A stretch of DNA of 6,137 nucleotides from the NCBI GenBank assembly GCA_045530865.1, contig JAZSCX010000042.1:1-6137 (forward strand). The letters are read 5' to 3'. Under the pieces are notes generated by a model. The model was not told the origin of the DNA and made no database searches. It saw only the letters and a list, made by a program, of their open reading frames with translations. Every line of letters begins with the position of its first letter. The stretch's first letter is position 1. This document shows positions 6,099 to 6,137 of the stretch, one piece after another. Source of the DNA: Avoscillospira sp045530865. Lineage in GTDB: Bacteria; Bacillota; Clostridia; Oscillospirales; Oscillospiraceae. A program made the position numbers and the translations under genes.

Positions 6099-6137
6099 AT
6101 GCCGTGGGAGAGTAGAACTGTGGAAGAACAAAGAAGA
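6099..6137 (+). CDS. Transposase N-terminus, probable IS481 family, cut off by window edge
   Basis: Only 13 codons are visible, encoding MPWESRTVEEQRR. I recognise this as the usual opening of IS481-family DDE transposases, where MPW is followed by a helix leading into a helix-turn-helix and later an rve integrase core; those later parts are outside the window. AAGGAG at 6084-6089 lies 9 bases upstream of ATG 6099. The family call rests on memory of a short N-terminal signature, so it is moderate, but the ribosome binding site, the start and the repeat-rich upstream region agree with it. Confidence 0.6.
   Translation, partial: MPWESRTVEEQRR

Larger units (their letters stand above)
5998..6137 (+). 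mobile_element. Left end of a probable IS481-family insertion sequence (partial)
   Basis: The transposase start at 6099 implies that an IS left end lies just upstream. The candidate boundary is TGT at 5998, because IS481-family ends commonly begin with TGT. Inside it, ACATGGTATACA (6012-6023) and ACATAGTATACA (6035-6046) are direct repeats with one mismatch, spaced 23 bases start to start, which suits paired transposase-binding sites. The right end and any target duplication lie outside the window, so the exact boundary is inferred. Confidence 0.5.

Overview
This window looks like chromosomal DNA from a member of the Bacillota, most likely a Clostridia or Oscillospirales-type gut anaerobe. 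That is an inference from several things seen together: strong AGGAGG-type ribosome binding sites, consensus sigma-A promoters, a moderate GC content, and the style of the proteins (PhoB-like response regulator, DacF-like carboxypeptidase, Fe-S uracil-DNA glycosylase, MepA-like MATE transporter). The species cannot be named from sequence alone.

There are two divergent operons. The left one reads on the minus strand from about 2360 towards 1. It encodes a small membrane-anchored ComEA-type helix-hairpin-helix protein, an OmpR/PhoB-family response regulator and a membrane histidine kinase that runs off the left edge before its ATP-binding domain is complete. The first two genes overlap by ATGA. 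The junction between regulator and kinase also has an ATGA overlap, but that ATG is one frame away from the kinase reading frame. This is either a one-base deletion just after the start codon or an unconventional kinase start. The right operon reads on the plus strand from about 2366 to 5894: a D-alanyl-D-alanine carboxypeptidase, a family 4 uracil-DNA glycosylase and a MATE efflux transporter, separated by only 15 and 16 bases and each with its own strong ribosome binding site.

The shared intergenic region holds two extended -10 sigma-A promoters. Their -10 boxes form an inverted repeat (TATAAT, 7 bases, ATTATA), and the two predicted start sites lie about 6 bases apart. The polymerase footprints must overlap, so expression of the two operons is probably mutually exclusive at the level of initiation.

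The right end (5895 to 6137) is non-coding until 6099. In order it holds a strong GC-rich hairpin whose T-run lies on the opposite strand from the transporter, a REP-like pair of overlapping palindromes, and the left end of what is probably an IS481-family insertion sequence: a TGT end, two near-identical 12-base direct repeats, a good ribosome binding site and the first 13 codons of a transposase. No RNA gene or CRISPR array was seen. I found no clear evidence of a wholly new system. The most interesting items are the kinase start anomaly, the coupling of a ComEA-like protein to a two-component system, the overlapping divergent promoters and the layered repeat and IS junction.
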